Translations under genes and position numbers: made by a program
The notes under the pieces: generated by a model
What the model was told of the DNA's origin: nothing
Database searches by the model: none
What the model saw: the letters and a program-made list of their open reading frames with translations, nothing else
NCBI GenBank assembly: GCA_964057225.1
Contig: OZ059900.1
Span: 7,388,501-7,452,500, forward strand
Length of the DNA stretch: 64,000 nucleotides
Origin: Auanema rhodensis
Lineage: Eukaryota; Nematoda; Chromadorea; Rhabditida; Rhabditidae
Reading direction: 5' to 3'
Shown: piece by piece, positions 40,215-50,690 of the stretch
How the letters are laid out: each line of letters starts with the position of its first letter
Numbering within the stretch: the stretch's first letter is position 1

Positions 40215-43200
40215 ACGCCATATATTCAACGATTTTGGGTACAAAACATGTGAAAACTGTATGTTTTGATCAGACCCTTTGAGATATGGATTTGAAATTC
40301 AGGATTCATAAACTTTGACTATTTCTACATATATATGTCCAATTTTAACCACTTTGGTCAAAAAGGACCGAAAATATCAAGAATTATTGGTTTTTCGTGG
40401 TTTGAAGGGCATTTTGGCAAAATCAGTCAAACTTTTGATCTTAAGCATATTTTTTTCTTCTAAAACGACTAAATGTATGAAATACTGTCAAAGAATGTTC
40501 ATATAGGTGTATTTTGCACGAATATCAAAACTGATTGAAATATGGGCCTTTTTATGCTCAAAACGCCATATATTCAACGATTTTGGGTACAAAACATGTG
40601 AAAACTGTATGTTTTGATCAGACCCTTTGAGATATGGATTTGAAATTCAGGATTCATAAACTTAAACTATTTTCACATATATATGTTCAATTTTAACCAC
40701 TTTGGTCAAAAAGGACCGAAAATATCAAGAATTATTGGTTTTTTGGGGTTTGAAGGACATTTTGGCTAAATCAGTCAAACTTTTGATCTTAAGCATATTT
40801 TTTTCTTCTAAAACGACTAAATGTATGAAATACTGTCATAGAATGTTCATATAGGTGTATTTTGCACGAATATCAAAACTGATTGAAATATGGGCCTTTT
40901 TATGCTCAAAACGCCATATATTCAACGATTTTGGGTACAAAACATGTGAAAACTGTATGTTTTGATCAGACCCTTCGAGATATGGATTTGAAATCCAGGA
41001 TTCATAAACTTTGACTATTTTTACATATATATGTCCAATTTCAAGCACTTTGGTCAAAAAGGACCGAAAATATCAAGAATTATTGGTTTTTTGGGGATTG
41101 AAGGGCATTTTGGCAAAATCAGTCAAACTTTTGATCTTAAGCATATTTTTTTCTTCTAAAACGACTAAATGTATGAAATACTGTCATAGAATGTTTATAT
41201 AAGTGTATTTTGCACGAATATCAAAACTGATTGAAATATGGGCCTTTTTATGCTCAAAACGCCATATATTCAACGATTTTGGGTACAAAACATGTGAAAA
41301 CTGTATGTTTTGATCAGACCCTTTGAGATATGGATTTGAAATTCAGGATTCATAAACTTTGACTATTTCTACATATATATGTCCAATTTTAACCACTTTG
41401 GTCAAAAAGGACCGAAAATATCAAGAATTATTGGTTTTTTGGGGTTTGAAGGGCATTTTGGCAAAATCAGTCAAACTTTTGATCTTAAGCATATTTTTTT
41501 CTTCTAAAACGACTAAATGTATGAAATACTGTCAAAGAATGTTCATATAGGTGTATTTTGCACGAATATCAAAACTGATTGAAATATGGGCCTTTTTATG
41601 CTCAAAACGCCATATATTCAACGATTTTGGGTACAAAACATGTGAAAACTGTATGTTTTGATCAGACCCTTTGAGATATGGATTTGAAATTCAGGATTCA
41701 TAAACTTAATCTATTTTCACATATATATGTTCAATTTTAATCACTTTGGTCAAAAAGGACCGAAAATATCAAGAATTATTGGTTTTTTGGGGTTTGAAGG
41801 ACATTTTGGCTAAATCAGTCAAACTTTTGATCTTAAGCATATTTTTTTCTTCTAAAACGACTAAATGAATGAAATACTGTCATAGAATGTTCATATAGGT
41901 GTATTTTGCACGAATATCAAAACTGATTGAAATATGGGCCTTTTTATGCTCAAAACGCCATATATTCAACGATTTTGGGTACAAAACATGTGAAAACTGT
42001 ATGTTTTGATCAGACCCTTCGAGATATGGATTTGAAATCCAGGATTCATAAACTTTGACTATTTTTACATATATATGTCCAATTTCAACCACTTTGGTCA
42101 AAAAGGACCGAAAATATCAAGAATTATTGGTTTTTCTGGGATTGAAGGGCATTTTGGCAAAATCAGTCAAACTTTTGATCTTAAGCATATTTTTTTCTTC
42201 TAAAACGACTAAATGTATGAAATACTGTCATAGAATGTTCATATAGGTGTATTTTGCACGAATATCAAAACTGATTGAAATATGGGCCTTTTTATGTTCA
42301 AAACGCCATATATTCAACGATTTTGGGTACAAAACATGTGAAAACTGTATGTTTTGATCAGACCCTTTGAGATATGGATTTGAAATTCAGGATTCATAAA
42401 CTTTGACTATTTTTACATATATATGTCCAATTTTAACCACTTTGGTCAAAAAGGACCGAAAATATCAAGAATTATTGGTTTTTTGGGGATTGAAGGGCAT
42501 TTTGGCAAAATCAGTCAAACTTTTGATCTTAAGCATATTTTTTTCTTCTAAAACGACTAAATGTATGAAATACTGTCATAGAATGTTCATATAGGTGTAC
42601 TTTGCACGAATATCAAAACTGATTGAAATATGGGCCTTTTTATGCTCAAAACGCCATATATTCAACGATTTTGGGTACAAAACATGTGAAAACTGTATGT
42701 TTTGATCAGACCCTTCGAGATATGGATTTGAAATCCAGGATTCATAAACTTTGACTATTTTTACATATATATGTCCAATTTCAACCACTTTGGTCAAAAA
42801 GGACCGAAAATATCAAGAATTATTGGTTTTTCTGGGATTGAAGGGCATTTTGGCAAAATCAGTCAAACTTTTGATCTTAAGCATATTTTTTTCTTCTAAA
42901 ACGACTAAATGTATGAAATACTGTCATAGAATGTTCATATAGGTGTATTTTGCACGAATATCAAAACTGATTGAAATATGGGCCTTTTTATGTTCAAAAC
43001 GCCATATATTCAACGATTTTGGGTACAAAACATGTGAAAACTGTATGTTTTGATCAGACCCTTTGAGATATGGATTTGAAATTCAGGATTCATAAACTTT
43101 GACTATTTTTACATATATATGTCCAATTTTAACCACTTTGGTCAAAAAGGACCGAAAATATCAAGAATTATTGGTTTTTTGGGGATTGAAGGGCATTTTG

Positions 43201-46200
43201 GCAAAATCAGTCAAACTTTTGATCTTAAGCATATTTTTTTCTTCTAAAACGACTAAATGTATGAAATACTGTCATAGAATGTTTATATAAGTGTATTTTG
43301 CACGAATATCAAAACTGATTGAAATATGGGCCTTTTTATGCTCAAAACGCCATATATTCAACGATTTTGGGTACAAAACATGTGAAAACTGTATGTTTTG
43401 ATCAGACCCTTTGAGATATGGATTTGAAATTCAGGATTCATAAACTTTGACTATTTCTACATATATATGTCCAATTTTAACCACTTTGGTCAAAAAGGAC
43501 CGAAAATATCAAGAATTATTGGTTTTTTGGGGTTTGAAGGGCATTTTGGCAAAATCAGTCAAACTTTTGATCTTAAGCATATTTTTTTCTTCTAAAACGA
43601 CTAAATGTATGAAATACTGTCAAAGAATGTTCATATAGGTGTATTTTGCACGAATATCAAAACTGATTGAAATATGGGCCTTTTTATGCTCAAAACGCCA
43701 TATATTCAACGATTTTGGGTACAAAACATGTGAAAACTGTATGTTTTGATCAGACCCTTCGAGATATGGATTTGAAATCCAGGATTCATAAACTTTGACT
43801 ATTTTTACATATATATGTCCAATTTCAACCACTTTGGTCAAAAAGGACCGAAAATATCAAGAATTATTGGTTTTTCTGGGGTTTGAAGGGCATTTTGGCA
43901 AAATCAGTCAAACTTTTGATCTTAAGCATATTTTTTTCTTCTAAAACGACTAAATGAATGAAATACTGTCATAGAATGTTCATATAGGTGTATTTTGCAC
44001 GAATATCAAAACTGATTGAAATATGGGCCTTTTTATGCTCAAAACGCCATATATTCAACGATTTTGGGTACAAAACATGTGAAAACTGTATGTTTTGATC
44101 AGACCCTTCGAGATATGGATTTGAAATCCAGGATTCATAAACTTTGACTATTTTTACATATATATGTCCAATTTCAACCACTTTGGTCAAAAAGGACCGA
44201 AAATATCAAGAATTATTGGTTTTTCTGGGATTGAAGGGCATTTTGGCAAAATCAGTCAAACTTTTGATCTTAAGCATATTTTTTTCTTCTAAAACGACTA
44301 AATGTATGAAATACTGTCATAGAATGTTCATATAGGTGTATTTTGCACGAATATCAAAACTGATTGAAATATGGGCCTTTTTATGTTCAAAACGCCATAT
44401 ATTCAACGATTTTGGGTACAAAACATGTGAAAACTGTATGTTTTGATCAGACCCTTTGAGATATGGATTTGAAATTCAGGATTCATAAACTTTGACTATT
44501 TTTACATATATATGTCCAATTTTAACCACTTTGGTCAAAAAGGACCGAAAATATCAAGAATTATTGGTTTTTTGGGGATTGAAGGGCATTTTGGCAAAAT
44601 CAGTCAAACTTTTGATCTTAAGCATATTTTTTTCTTCTAAAACGACTAAATGTATGAAATACTGTCATAGAATGTTCATATAGGTGTACTTTGCACGAAT
44701 ATCAAAACTGATTGAAATATGGGCCTTTTTATGCTCAAAACGCCATATATTCAACGATTTTGGGTACAAAACATGTGAAAACTGTATGTTTTGATCAGAC
44801 CCTTCGAGATATGGATTTGAAATCCAGGATTCATAAACTTTGACTATTTTTACATATATATGTCCAATTTCAACCACTTTGGTCAAAAAGGACCGAAAAT
44901 ATCAAGAATTATTGGTTTTTCTGGGATTGAAGGGCATTTTGGCAAAATCAGTCAAACTTTTGATCTTAAGCATATTTTTTTCTTCTAAAACGACTAAATG
45001 TATGAAATACTGTCATAGAATGTTCATATAGGTGTATTTTGCACGAATATCAAAACTGATTGAAATATGGGCCTTTTTATGTTCAAAACGCCATATATTC
45101 AACGATTTTGGGTACAAAACATGTGAAAACTGTATGTTTTGATCAGACCCTTTGAGATATGGATTTGAAATTCAGGATTCATAAACTTTGACTATTTTTA
45201 CATATATATGTCCAATTTTAACCACTTTGGTCAAAAAGGACCGAAAATATCAAGAATTATTGGTTTTTTGGGGATTGAAGGGCATTTTGGCAAAATCAGT
45301 CAAACTTTTGATCTTAAGCATATTTTTTTCTTCTAAAACGACTAAATGTATGAAATACTGTCATAGAATGTTCATATAGGTGTATTTTGCACGAATATCA
45401 AAACTGATTGAAATATGGGCCTTTTTATGCTCAAAACGCCATATATTCAACGATTTTGGGTACAAAACATGTGAAAACTGTATGTTTTGATCAGACCCTT
45501 CGAGATATGGATTTGAAATCCAGGATTCATAAACTTTGACTATTTTTACATATATATGTCCAATTTCAACCACTTTGGTCAAAAAGGACCGAAAATATCA
45601 AGAATTATTGGTTTTTCTGGGATTGAAGGGCATTTTGGCAAAATCAGTCAAACTTTTGATCTTAAGCATATTTTTTTCTTCTAAAACGACTAAATGTATG
45701 AAATACTGTCATAGAATGTTCATATAGGTGTATTTTGCACGAATATCAAAACTGATTGAAATATGGGCCTTTTTATGCTCAAAACGCCATATATTCAACG
45801 ATTTTGGGTACAAAACATGTGAAAACTGTATGTTTTGATCAGACCCTTTGAGATATGGATTTGAAATTCAGGATTCATAAACTTTGACTATTTTTACATA
45901 TATATGTCCAATTTTAACCACTTTGGTCAAAAAGGACCGAAAATATCAAGAATTATTGGTTTTTTGGGGATTGAAGGGCATTTTGGCAAAATCAGTCAAA
46001 CTTTTGATCTTAAGCATATTTTTTTCTTCTAAAACGACTAAATGTATGAAATACTGTCATAGAATGTTTATATAAGTGTATTTTGCACGAATATCAAAAC
46101 TGATTGAAATATGGGCCTTTTTATGCTCAAAACGCCATATATTCAACGATTTTGGGTACAAAACATGTGAAAACTGTATGTTTTGATCAGACCCTTTGAG

Positions 46201-47575
46201 ATATGGATTTGAAATTCAGGATTCATAAACTTTGACTATTTTTACATATATATGTTCAATTTCAACCACTTTGGTCAAAAAGGACCGAAAATATCAAGAA
46301 TTATTGGTTTTTTGGGGTTTGAAGGGCATTTTGGCTAAATCAGTCAAACTTTTGATCTTAAGCATATTTTTTTCTTCTAAAACGACTAAATGTATGGAAT
46401 ACTGTCATAGAATGTTGATATAGGTGTATTTTGCACGAATATCAAAACTGATTGAAATATGGGCCTTTTTATGCTCAAAACGCCATATATTCAACGATTT
46501 TGGGTACAAAACATGTGAAAACTGTATGTTTTGATCAGACCCTTTGAGATATGGATTTGAAATTCAGGATTCATAAACTTTGACTATTTTTACATATATA
46601 TGTCCAATTTTAACCACTTTGGTCAAAAAGGACCGAAAATATCAAGAATTATTGGTTTTTTGGGGATTGAAGGGCATTTTGGCAAAATCAGTCAAACTTT
46701 TGATCTTAAGCATATTTTTTTCTTCTAAAACGACTAAATGTATGAAATACTGTCATAGAATGTTCATATAGGTGTATTTTGCACGAATATCAAAACTGAT
46801 TGAAATATGGGCCTTTTTATGTTCAAAACGCCATATATTCAACGATTTTGGGTACAAAACATGTGAAAACTGTATGTTTTGATCAGACCCTTTGAGATAT
46901 GGATTTGAAATTCAGGATTCATAAACTTTGACTATTTTTACATATATATGTCCAATTTTAACCACTTTGGTCAAAAAGGACCGAAAATATCAAGAATTAT
47001 TGGTTTTTTGGGGATTGAAGGGCATTTTGGCAAAATCAGTCAAACTTTTGATCTTAAGCATATTTTTTTCTTCTAAAACGACTAAATGTATGAAATACTG
47101 TCATAGAATGTTTATATAAGTGTATTTTGCACGAATATCAAAACTGATTGAAATATGGGCCTTTTTATGCTCAAAACGCCATATATTCAACGATTTTGGG
47201 TACAAAACATGTGAAAACTGTATGTTTTGATCAGACCCTTTGAGATATGGATTTGAAATTCAGGATTCATAAACTTTGACTATTTCTACATATATATGTC
47301 CAATTTTAACCACTTTGGTCAAAAAGGACCGAAAATATCAAGAATTATTGGTTTTTTGGGGTTTGAAGGGCATTTTGGCAAAATCAGTCAAACTTTTGAT
47401 CTTAAGCATATTTTTTTCTTCTAAAACGACTAAATGTATGAAATACTGTCAAAGAATGTTCATATAGGTGTATTTTGCACGAATATCAAAACTGATTGAA
47501 ATATGGGCCTTTTTATGCTCAAAACGCCATATATTCAACGATTTTGGGTACAAAACATGTGAAAACTGTATGTTT
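40215..47575. repeat. Large duplicated block, copy 2 (about 21 monomers)
   Basis: This is the downstream copy of 30.1-37.5 kb at a lag of 10,093 bp, in the same monomer order. The rare D-like monomer with ATGGAATAC and GTTGATATAGG at 36139 has its partner at 46232. GTGTACTTTGCAC markers at about 42596 and 44688 pair with those at about 32503 and 34595. One private difference is TTTTTCGTGG near 40396 where copy 1 has TTTTTCGGGG. After the last F monomer, copy 2 goes to a G monomer with a 2-bp deletion (GGATATAAAC at 47611), whereas copy 1 goes to E. Confidence 0.85.
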
Positions 47576-47610
47576 TGATCAGACCCTTTGAGATATGGAT
47601 TTGAAATTCA

Positions 47611-47620
47611 GGATATAAAC
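47611..47620. repeat. 2-bp deletion in one monomer (GGATATAAAC)
   Basis: The usual GGATTCATAAAC has lost two bases. This puts the following monomers out of the 10,093-bp lag and lies at or next to the right breakpoint of the large duplicated block. Confidence 0.85.
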
Positions 47621-49373
47621 TTAAACTATTTTCACATATATATGTTCAATTTTAATCACTTTGGTCAAAAAGGACCGAAAATATCAAGAATTATTGGTTT
47701 TTTGGGGTTTGAAGGACATTTTGGCTAAATCAGTCAAACTTTTGATCTTAAGCATATTTTTTTCTTCTAAAACGACTAAATGTATGAAATACTGTCATAG
47801 AATGTTCATATAGGTGTATTTTGCACGAATATCAAAACTGATTGAAATATGGGCCTTTTTATGCTCAAAACGCCATATATTCAACGATTTTGGGTACAAA
47901 ACATGTGAAAACTGTATGTTTTGATCAGACCCTTCGAGATATGGATTTGAAATCCAGGATTCATAAACTTTGACTATTTTTACATATATATGTCCAATTT
48001 CAACCACTTTGGTCAAAAAGGACCGAAAATATCAAGAATTATTGGTTTTTCTGGGATTGAAGGGCATTTTGGCAAAATCAGTCAAACTTTTGATCTTAAG
48101 CATATTTTTTTCTTCTAAAACGACTAAATGTATGAAATACTGTCATAGAATGTTCATATAGGTGTATTTTGCACGAATATCAAAACTGATTGAAATATGG
48201 GCCTTTTTATGTTCAAAACGCCATATATTCAACGATTTTGGGTACAAAACATGTGAAAACTGTATGTTTTGATCAGACCCTTTGAGATATGGATTTGAAA
48301 TTCAGGATTCATAAACTTTGACTATTTTTACATATATATGTCCAATTTTAACCACTTTGGTCAAAAAGGACCGAAAATATCAAGAATTATTGGTTTTTTG
48401 GGGATTGAAGGGCATTTTGGCAAAATCAGTCAAACTTTTGATCTTAAGCATATTTTTTTCTTCTAAAACGACTAAATGTATGAAATACTGTCATAGAATG
48501 TTCATATAGGTGTATTTTGCACGAATATCAAAACTGATTGAAATATGGGCCTTTTTATGCTCAAAACGCCATATATTCAACGATTTTGGGTACAAAACAT
48601 GTGAAAACTGTATGTTTTGATCAGACCCTTCGAGATATGGATTTGAAATCCAGGATTCATAAACTTTGACTATTTTTACATATATATGTCCAATTTCAAC
48701 CACTTTGGTCAAAAAGGACCGAAAATATCAAGAATTATTGGTTTTTCTGGGATTGAAGGGCATTTTGGCAAAATCAGTCAAACTTTTGATCTTAAGCATA
48801 TTTTTTTCTTCTAAAACGACTAAATGTATGAAATACTGTCATAGAATGTTCATATAGGTGTATTTTGCACGAATATCAAAACTGATTGAAATATGGGCCT
48901 TTTTATGTTCAAAACGCCATATATTCAACGATTTTGGGTACAAAACATGTGAAAACTGTATGTTTTGATCAGACCCTTTGAGATATGGATTTGAAATTCA
49001 GGATTCATAAACTTTGACTATTTTTACATATATATGTCCAATTTTAACCACTTTGGTCAAAAAGGACCGAAAATATCAAGAATTATTGGTTTTTTGGGGA
49101 TTGAAGGGCATTTTGGCAAAATCAGTCAAACTTTTGATCTTAAGCATATTTTTTTCTTCTAAAACGACTAAATGTATGAAATACTGTCATAGAATGTTCA
49201 TATAGGTGTATTTTGCACGAATATCAAAACTGATTGAAATATGGGCCTTTTTATGCTCAAAACGCCATATATTCAACGATTTTGGGTACAAAACATGTGA
49301 AAACTGTATGTTTTGATCAGACCCTTCGAGATATGGATTTGAAATCCAGGATTCATAAACTTTGACTATTTTT

Positions 49374-49380
49374 ACATATA
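49374..49380. repeat. Left half of the split target palindrome, ending in target-site TA
   Basis: ACATATA ends at 49380. Its last two bases (49379-49380) are the TA target duplication. Together with TATATGT at 50684-50690 and one TA removed, it rebuilds ACATATATATGT, the palindrome found in every intact neighbouring monomer. Confidence 0.95.
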
Positions 49381-49406
49381 CAGGGTGGCCCATAAGTATT
49401 GAGACA
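49381..49406 (+). repeat. Terminal inverted repeat, left (26 bp)
   Basis: It begins CAGGGTGGCCCATAAG and ends TGAGACA, and is an exact reverse complement of 50658-50683. Beyond 26 bp the ends differ (left CATTCA, right AAATTCA), with a short similarity if one base is gapped. This is the transposase binding and cleavage end on the 3' side of the gene. Confidence 0.95.
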
Positions 49407-49487
49407 CATTCAAAAAGTCATAAATGAAACAAAAAATAACCAAATCCTAAATAATTTACTAGTAATGTACATTGTTCATTTGTTCAA
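49407..49487 (-). other. Transposon 3' trailer, non-coding
   Basis: This is 81 bp between the TAG stop and the left terminal repeat. No canonical AATAAA polyadenylation signal is present on the minus strand. AGTAAA (minus strand of 49455-49460) is a weak variant that could serve. It also contains one copy of the 10-bp TCAAAAAGTC direct repeat (49410-49419). Confidence 0.5.
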
Positions 49488-50528
49488 CTATTTATCAAGA
49501 AATTGCTCAAAATGTCCTCCTTTTGCTTTCTTACAGGCTTCGAGTCTTGTTCGCACTGAGTGTACCGTGGCTCGCAGGTATTCCTCGTCTAGAGAGTCCC
49601 ATGCTTTCTTCAAATCACGTTTGAGAGTTTCCAAATTTTGGGAGGACTTAGCTGATAATTTGTGTTCCAACACACTCCATACTGAAAAATCCATAGGGTT
49701 CAGATCTGGCGAATTGCTGGGCCAGATATCTTTGCCCCAGAATCCTGGTAAAATCCTCGAACAGAGCTCAATTGTGCTTTTTGCACCATGGGCTGGTGCC
49801 CAATCTTGCTGAAGGGTGATGCTACTGTCTGAATGTTGCTCTTGGGTCCACGGTAAAACCACTTCTTGTAGAATCTTCTCCTGATAGTATTTTGCGTTGA
49901 TCTTGCATCCTTTTTCGACAAAGACGAGTGGTGTTTTCCCTGTCGATGTTATTCCTCCCCACACCATTATGCTCTGTGGGTAATGGCTTCTTTCTGCTAT
50001 CCTCCTTTTAGCAGAGTACTTTTCTCCAGTGTGGAGCAATTGACGGCTGTTCTGTCGATTGGGCTTGGGCTCCACAGTAAAAATCTTCTCGTCTGTCCAT
50101 AAAACGGCATCGATGCGAGCCCCCTCTAAATTCTGAAGTAAAACATTACATTTTTCAAGTCGATTTTTCTTCATTTGTTCTGTCAGCCTGTGTCCTCTTA
50201 GAATACGATAAGAATGAAAACCTAAATCGTTTTTTACGATCCGCTGAACCGTTGATCGAGATAATTCCATCTGTGAAGCAATTTTATTCAGGCTTACACT
50301 ATCGTTCCTAGCTATTCTGCATCTGATAGCTTTTCGTGTACGCGGAGTATTCACTGTTCTGGGTCTTCCAGGTTTTGATTTAACCTCAATGTGACCTTGA
50401 TCTCTAAACTGTTTTAAAACTCTGTAAACAGAGCTTCGTGGTATTTGGAGACTTCTAACAATTTCCATCGGCTTGAGTCCCTGTTCGAAAAGATGAACGA
50501 TGGAGGCACGATGTACTGAAGGCTTCAT
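49488..50528 (-). CDS. Transposase, Tc1/mariner superfamily, maT-like DD37D
   Basis: This 346-residue protein should bind the element's terminal repeats and catalyse cut-and-paste transposition into TA sites in the nucleus. Residues about 7-45 form a first helix-turn-helix (recognition helix near RSSVYRVLKQF). KPGRPRT at 53-58 is the GRPR linker (AT-hook-like) usual in the superfamily, and about 78-103 is a second helix-turn-helix (SLNKIASQMELSRSTVQRI). The DDE-type catalytic domain shows D146 in WTDEK, VWGG at 189-192, D242 in QQDWAPAH, and D280 in SPDLNPMD. Thirty-seven residues separate D242 and D280, hence DD37D. The C-terminus has KAKGGHFEQ. The length is normal for the family. The start is supported by an in-frame TGA seven codons upstream (50547-50549, minus strand). 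There are no internal stops or frameshifts and the stop is TAG. Its base composition and coding character are unlike the flanking satellite. Confidence 0.95.
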   Translation of the reverse strand: MKPSVHRASIVHLFEQGLKPMEIVRSLQIPRSSVYRVLKQFRDQGHIEVKSKPGRPRTVNTPRTRKAIRCRIARNDSVSLNKIASQMELSRSTVQRIVKNDLGFHSYRILRGHRLTEQMKKNRLEKCNVLLQNLEGARIDAVLWTDEKIFTVEPKPNRQNSRQLLHTGEKYSAKRRIAERSHYPQSIMVWGGITSTGKTPLVFVEKGCKINAKYYQEKILQEVVLPWTQEQHSDSSITLQQDWAPAHGAKSTIELCSRILPGFWGKDIWPSNSPDLNPMDFSVWSVLEHKLSAKSSQNLETLKRDLKKAWDSLDEEYLRATVHSVRTRLEACKKAKGGHFEQFLDK

Positions 50529-50657
50529 AACTTTTTCTAAATATAATCACAAAAGCTGTCAATGTGCTCAAAAAGTCTCCTTATATACCCGAGCCTAAAA
50601 GTTTTGTGAACATGTTTTTTTGACCTAGTTTTTTTTTTAAAAAAATTATTTGAATTT
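50529..50657 (-). other. Transposon 5' leader, non-coding
   Basis: This is 129 bp between the right terminal repeat and the transposase start. It holds the TATA-like box, an A/T-rich run (T10 then A7 near 50629-50645), and TCAAAAAGTC at 50568-50577, which occurs again in the same orientation at 49410-49419 near the other end. The meaning of that 10-bp match is unclear. Confidence 0.6.
50581..50590 (-). promoter_or_regulatory. Candidate TATA box of the transposase gene
   Basis: On the minus strand the sequence reads GGGTATATAAGGAGAC, a good TATA-box match (TATATAA at 50587-50581). It lies about 53 bp upstream of the ATG, which leaves room for a start site about 30 bp downstream of the box. 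It is inside the transposon leader, so the element would carry its own promoter. No clear initiator motif is seen. Confidence 0.5.
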
Positions 50658-50683
50658 TGTCTCAATACTTATGGGCCACCCTG
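50658..50683 (-). repeat. Terminal inverted repeat, right (26 bp)
   Basis: On the minus strand it reads CAGGGTGGCCCATAAG onward, identical to the left repeat over 26 of 26 bases. It lies upstream of the transposase gene. It is followed directly by the duplicated TA at 50684-50685. Confidence 0.95.
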
Positions 50684-50690
50684 TATATGT
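50684..50690. repeat. Right half of the split target palindrome, starting with target-site TA
   Basis: TATATGT follows the element. Its first two bases are the second copy of the TA duplication. The monomer then continues as GTCCAATTTCAACCATTTTGG with TTTTTCTGGGATTG, identifying the host copy as H' type. Confidence 0.95.

Larger units (their letters stand above)
1..49380. repeat. 348-bp satellite array, left block (about 142 monomers)
   Basis: Head-to-tail tandem repeats of a 348-bp unit fill this whole stretch. The string GGACCGAAAATATCAAGAAT begins at 1 and 349 and recurs every 347-349 bp. Copies differ by a handful of substitutions and occasional 1-4 bp indels, and many are identical over most of their length. 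The unit is AT-rich, with long A and T tracts. Each intact monomer carries one AflII-type CTTAAG (76-81 in the first copy), one TGATCA (251-256) and the palindrome ACATATATATGT (311-322). Short open frames recur once per monomer (63 codons on plus; 73 codons on minus in H-type copies), but every monomer has stops in all frames and nothing looks coding. The length is close to twice a nucleosomal repeat, as in many satellites. Centromeric or pericentromeric location is plausible but not shown here. Confidence 0.98.
49381..50683 (-). mobile_element. Complete Tc1/mariner-superfamily transposon, maT-like (DD37D)
   Basis: This is a 1,303-bp insertion in the satellite, bounded by perfect 26-bp terminal inverted repeats starting CAGGGTGGCCCATAAG and flanked by TA on both sides. 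It encodes one uninterrupted transposase on the minus strand, with 155 bp of leader and 107 bp of trailer. The catalytic spacing of 37 residues between the second and third aspartates places it in the DD37D (maT) group rather than DD34D mariner or DD34E Tc1. Identical repeats, an intact frame and clean flanks indicate a recent insertion. No second copy or fragment is present in the window. Whether it is active cannot be told; a full-length element could move itself and related short copies by cut-and-paste. Confidence 0.95.

Noticed and set aside
30120-47575. A new multi-gene system hidden in the long array
   Set aside because: Both strands were read through all monomer types; apart from the transposon there is no sequence that departs from the 348-bp unit by more than 4 bp.
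1-49380. CRISPR array
   Set aside because: The whole 348-bp unit repeats with no short repeats separated by unique spacers, and no cas genes occur. The context is eukaryotic satellite.
49455-49460. Polyadenylation signal AGTAAA for the transposase
   Set aside because: It is a weak variant in AT-rich sequence without supporting downstream GT-rich context; mentioned in the trailer but not called as a feature.
49399-49812. 137-codon plus-strand frame inside the transposon
   Set aside because: It is mostly antisense to the 3' half of the transposase and begins in the terminal repeat. It is a shadow of the real gene.
49700-49921. 73-codon minus-strand frame inside the transposon
   Set aside because: It is another frame of the transposase coding region; the in-frame 346-residue protein explains it.
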